Origin: Sphingosinicella terrae
Lineage (GTDB): Bacteria > Pseudomonadota > Alphaproteobacteria > Sphingomonadales > Sphingomonadaceae
DNA: 42,994 nucleotides
Direction: 5' to 3'
Assembly: GCF_003347635.1 (NCBI RefSeq)
Contig: NZ_QDFY01000022.1
Coordinates: 1 to 42,994 of the forward strand
Shown here: one piece after another, positions 40,175 to 42,994 of the stretch
Layout of the letters: every line of letters begins with the position of its first letter
How positions within the stretch are numbered: position 1 is the stretch's first letter
Translations under genes and position numbers: made by a program
Notes under the pieces: generated by a model
The model's database searches: none
What the model was told of the DNA's origin: nothing
What the model saw: only the letters and a program-made list of their open reading frames with translations

Positions 40175-41554
40175 TCAGAAGCTCGTCGACAGCGAGAAAT
40201 AGGCGTAGCGGGTGTCGCCGGTCGCCGGCGCGTTCGGCGCCTCGCGCAGGAACCGGCCCTTGTCGAGCCAGGCGGCGCCCGCCTCGGCCCGAAGGCGGCC
40301 CGGCACGAGCCAGTAGCGCAGCCGCGCCTCGACCTGGTTGCCGGCCCAGCGGCCCGACCCGCCGGCGGGATCGCGCACGCCGGTGGCGGCGAAACTGTCC
40401 GCCGCCTCCTCGAGCCAGAGCGCCCGGTACATGATCGCCAGATCGAGTCGCGCGCTCGGCTTGCCGTCGAGCCGCAGGCCTGCGGAGATCAGGTTCGAGC
40501 GGGTGATCGGGCCATGAAGCGACGTCGGCCCGAACGCGCTCCGGCGCGAGCCGAACAGCGGATCGAAGCGGCCATAGTCGCCGCCGGGCCCGTCGCCGGT
40601 GGCGAGGTCGAAATGGGCGGAGATGCGGGGGGACCAGTCAGCCGCGAGCTTGCGGCCGAGTTCGGCATGGACATAATGGGCATCGACGTCGAGGTCGCGA
40701 AGGTCGCCGTCCGACGCCGAAGCGCGGATCTCGCCGCGCTGGCCCGCATATTCGACGTCGAAGTCGATGCGGCTGGTGGCGGGCACGCGATAGAGGCGCG
40801 CGCCGAACGTCAGGAAATCGCGGTTTCGCGTCGGATAGCCGGGTGCATCGCGCTCCGTAAGCCGGAAGGCATAAGCCTGGCCGAGGATCTCGCCGAGCAG
40901 GGCCGGCCGCTCGTAGCTGATGCCGTAGAATTGCAGGTCGTCGGTCGAGCGGTCGAGCTCGACCTCATTGTCCCGGAGGCTTTCCGCATCGCTGGGCCGG
41001 CGCAGGTTCGGCATGGTCCAGAACGCCATCAGATGCCCCTCGTCGGGTGTCGTCAGGTCGAGCAGGGCGCCGGTGAAGGCGGAAGGCGAGTTCGAGGAAT
41101 CGGCGCGTTCGACCAGTCGGCCGGAGCCGATATCCATGGTGAAGCGGCCGATCTTGAACGCGCCTTCGAAGCCCTGGCCGATGGCGTCGTCCATGTCGAC
41201 CGCGACATAGGCCTGGAGCGGCTCCAGCGCATTGATCTCCGAGGTCCCAGCCGACGATCGACGCTTCTGAAAGTAGCCGCGGGCATCGCTGAGCTCGCCG
41301 ACCAGACGGATCGGGCCGGCATCATATTGGGCGAGGATCGTGGTCCGGAAGGAGAGCAGGAAATCGCTTTCCGGGCGGCCGGGCCGGAACTGCCCGTCTA
41401 TCCCCTCGGCATTGGCGCGGAACGTTCCGCCGATCGAGAAGCCCTGCTCCTCGCCGGCCGGCTCCGCGGCGACGGGGGCGGCGGCGAAGAGGAGCGCGCC
41501 TGCGGCGGCAAGCGCGCCGCAGCGCAGGCGGCCGCGCGGCCGAGGGTCGGACAT
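40175..41554 (-). CDS. alginate-export-type outer-membrane beta-barrel protein
   Basis: A 459-aa protein with a signal peptide (residues about 10-31, LAAAGALLFAAAPVAA), followed by alternating amphipathic strands and a C-terminal Phe (YAYFSLSTSF) typical of outer-membrane barrels. The pattern fits the Alginate_exp family (AlgE-like), for example TILAQYDAGPIRLVGELSDAR, IGRFTMDIGSGRLVER and a FGARLYRVP strand. The ATG at 41554 was chosen because the promoter is at 41588-41596. It is not adjacent to any polysaccharide genes. It carries the same TCCTATAATGG promoter as the flagellar genes and is divergent from a chemoreceptor. The transported substrate is unknown. Confidence 0.8.
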   Translation of the reverse strand: MSDPRPRGRLRCGALAAAGALLFAAAPVAAEPAGEEQGFSIGGTFRANAEGIDGQFRPGRPESDFLLSFRTTILAQYDAGPIRLVGELSDARGYFQKRRSSAGTSEINALEPLQAYVAVDMDDAIGQGFEGAFKIGRFTMDIGSGRLVERADSSNSPSAFTGALLDLTTPDEGHLMAFWTMPNLRRPSDAESLRDNEVELDRSTDDLQFYGISYERPALLGEILGQAYAFRLTERDAPGYPTRNRDFLTFGARLYRVPATSRIDFDVEYAGQRGEIRASASDGDLRDLDVDAHYVHAELGRKLAADWSPRISAHFDLATGDGPGGDYGRFDPLFGSRRSAFGPTSLHGPITRSNLISAGLRLDGKPSARLDLAIMYRALWLEEAADSFAATGVRDPAGGSGRWAGNQVEARLRYWLVPGRLRAEAGAAWLDKGRFLREAPNAPATGDTRYAYFSLSTSF

Positions 41555-41587
41555 GGTCGATGGCTCCACAAATGACTGTTTGGAACC

Positions 41588-41596
41588 ATTATAGGA
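41588..41596 (-). promoter_or_regulatory. porin promoter -10 element, TCCTATAATGG
   Basis: Minus-strand TCCTATAATGG about 35 nt before the barrel-protein ATG. It shares the divergent gap with the chemoreceptor element 72 nt away. Confidence 0.62.
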
Positions 41597-41659
41597 CGGG
41601 ACGGGCGACCTGATGTCCCGGGACAATGCGTCTGTGGTCCGCCGGGCACACCGTAACTC

Positions 41660-41668
41660 TCCTATAAT
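41660..41668 (+). promoter_or_regulatory. chemoreceptor promoter -10 element, TCCTATAATGC
   Basis: TCCTATAATGC about 73 nt before the chemoreceptor ATG. It is the same form as the flgE promoter, which places chemotaxis under the same control. Confidence 0.65.
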
Positions 41669-41741
41669 GCGAAGAACGCCGTCCGCGATCGGGCGGGATA
41701 GACAGGTCGGCAAAGGTCCCGACCCTTGATGGAGAGCCCTG

Positions 41742-42994
41742 ATGAACGGCTTCAGGAACTGGCGCGTCGCGCAGAAGATCATGACGGGGCTGGGCCTGTT
41801 CGCCCTGCTGGCGGTGTTCGTCGCCGGATTCGGCGCCTTTGAGCTGGATACGATGGCGGACCGGTCCCGCGCCCTCGTCGACACGAGGGCGGAGAGCATG
41901 AAGCTTGCCGCCACGGCCAACGAGAACAAGACGCGGATCCATCAGATCTGGTACGCCTCGGTCATCGAGAACGACGCTCCGGACTTCCAGAACATGCTGG
42001 GAGAGATTGCGGCGGAGCGGCGCGAGCTCGAGAGCAGCCTCAACGCGCTTCGTCCGTTCATGGATGGGGAGGACGTCGCCCGTTTCGCCCAGGTCGAACG
42101 GGCGCTCGCCGATTATGTTCGCGCAACCGATGCCATCCCGGCGCTGTGGCGCGCAGGGCGTCGCGAGGAGGCGGAGGACATCGTCCAGCATCCGGCGCGC
42201 GAGGCCTTCGCGACGCTGGACGAGGCGCTGTCGGCGATCGTTCATCACCAGGACGAGCTCCTGGAGGCAGGCGCGGCGGAGGCCGACGCGCAGTCGGTGT
42301 CGGCGATGTGGACGCTGATCCTTGTCTCGGGGCTCGGCCTCGCCCTCATCGCCGGCCTCGTCGTCTGGCTCGTCCGAAGCCAGATCACGGGACCGCTCGG
42401 GGCGATGACCGGACTGATGGCCCGGCTGGCGAAGGGCGACAACGGCATGGAAGTTCCGAATTCCGACCGCCTTGACGAGATCGGCGACATGGCCCGCGCC
42501 GTGCTCGTCTTTCGCGACGCGGCGCGCGCCCAGACGACGGCGCAGGCCGAGAAGGCGCGTGCCGATGCCGAGCAGAAGCTCGTCGTGGACACGCTTGCCG
42601 AAGGTCTCGGCAGTCTCGCCAAGGGCGACCTCACCTGCGAGATCAAGGCGCAGTTCAGCGGCGTGTACGAGCAGGTGAAGTCGAACTTCAACGAGGCGGT
42701 CGCCAGCCTCCGGGCGCTGATCGGCTCGGTGATCGAGAGCTCGGCGAGCCTTCGCACCGGTGCGGGCGAGATCGCGCAGGCATCGGAGGATCTGGCACGG
42801 CGCACGGAAAGCAATGCGGCGAGCCTGGAGGAGACGTCGGCGGCGCTGTCGCAGATCGACGAGCGCATCAAGGCGTCGGCGTCGGCCTCGACGCGCACCG
42901 TCGAGCGGGCGGACCAGGCGATCTCCACGGTCGATGGCGGCCGATCGATGGCGGACGAGGCGGTCCAGGCGATGGGCCGGGTCTCGGAGAGCGC
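41742..42994 (+). CDS. methyl-accepting chemotaxis protein (3' end outside window)
   Basis: A transmembrane chemoreceptor, 417 codons visible and cut by the window end. It has a first membrane helix near residues 14-35, a four-helix-bundle-like periplasmic ligand domain (about 36-188), a second membrane helix near 190-212 (WTLILVSGLGLALIAGLVVW), a HAMP domain (about 213-265, LVRSQITGPLGAMTGLMARL), a second HAMP-like unit near 285-335 (GLGSLAKGDLTCEI), and the start of the signalling helix (SEDLARRTESNAASLEETSA). The ATG at 41742 has GGAGAG upstream. The methylation and CheA/CheW-binding tip lies beyond the window. The ligand is unknown. Confidence 0.94.
   Translation, partial: MNGFRNWRVAQKIMTGLGLFALLAVFVAGFGAFELDTMADRSRALVDTRAESMKLAATANENKTRIHQIWYASVIENDAPDFQNMLGEIAAERRELESSLNALRPFMDGEDVARFAQVERALADYVRATDAIPALWRAGRREEAEDIVQHPAREAFATLDEALSAIVHHQDELLEAGAAEADAQSVSAMWTLILVSGLGLALIAGLVVWLVRSQITGPLGAMTGLMARLAKGDNGMEVPNSDRLDEIGDMARAVLVFRDAARAQTTAQAEKARADAEQKLVVDTLAEGLGSLAKGDLTCEIKAQFSGVYEQVKSNFNEAVASLRALIGSVIESSASLRTGAGEIAQASEDLARRTESNAASLEETSAALSQIDERIKASASASTRTVERADQAISTVDGGRSMADEAVQAMGRVSES

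Noticed and set aside
1-42994. Mobile elements, CRISPR, tRNA or rRNA
   Set aside because: No transposase, direct repeats with spacers, or recognisable RNA gene was seen by reading; the gene content is continuous flagellar DNA.

Overview
The window is almost entirely a flagellar gene cluster from a high-GC alphaproteobacterium, most likely a sphingomonad. The reasons are the alphaproteobacterial genes flbD and flbT, a fliF-fliN-flbD-flhA block, a small Caulobacter-like flagellin, a MotE-like chaperone next to fliM, and an alginate-export-type outer-membrane protein. The taxonomic call is inference. No RNA genes of known families, insertion sequences, phage genes or CRISPR arrays were seen.

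Layout, left to right: (1) minus-strand unit of an unusual 897-aa beta-propeller protein and flgB; (2) plus-strand fliG-fliH, fliF-fliN-flbD-flhA, fliK-flgD; (3) an orphan promoter and terminator that look like a small RNA; (4) minus-strand pair of small unknown genes, then flagellin fliC; (5) a divergent 808-aa HAD-type enzyme; (6) minus-strand flgF-flgG-flgA-flgH facing away from plus-strand fliL-fliM-DUF6468-like-motE-like; (7) a minus-strand FliL-like periplasmic protein divergent from a plus-strand small membrane protein and TPR protein; (8) minus-strand flgE-flgK-flgL divergent from plus-strand flbT-fliI-fliJ-muramidase; (9) regulators: an atypical sigma-70-family factor, a double-HTH regulator, and a FixL/FixJ-like two-component pair; (10) an outer-membrane barrel divergent from a chemoreceptor cut by the window end. 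Not in the window: flgC, fliE, flgI, fliP, fliQ, fliR, flhB, motA, motB, rpoN and a recognisable fliA.

The most striking signal is regulatory. A near-invariant element, (T/C)CCTATAATG-like with no consistent -35 box, lies in front of nearly every transcription unit (about 15 copies in 43 kb), including the porin, the chemoreceptor, the small-RNA candidate and the HAD gene. Three divergent gene pairs share a single palindromic version, CTATAATAG. A second element, the palindrome GGCAAAANTTGCC, occurs only upstream of fliF, between flgF and fliL, and between flgE and flbT. The cluster's FlbD has lost the residues needed for sigma-54 activation (GAFDGA instead of GAFTGA; Arg in place of the Walker B Asp), no -24/-12 promoters were found, and the cluster encodes its own atypical sigma factor. 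Together this suggests a flagellar hierarchy in which a dedicated sigma factor reads TCCTATAAT and a sigma-54-independent FlbD binds the palindrome. That model is inference from sequence only.
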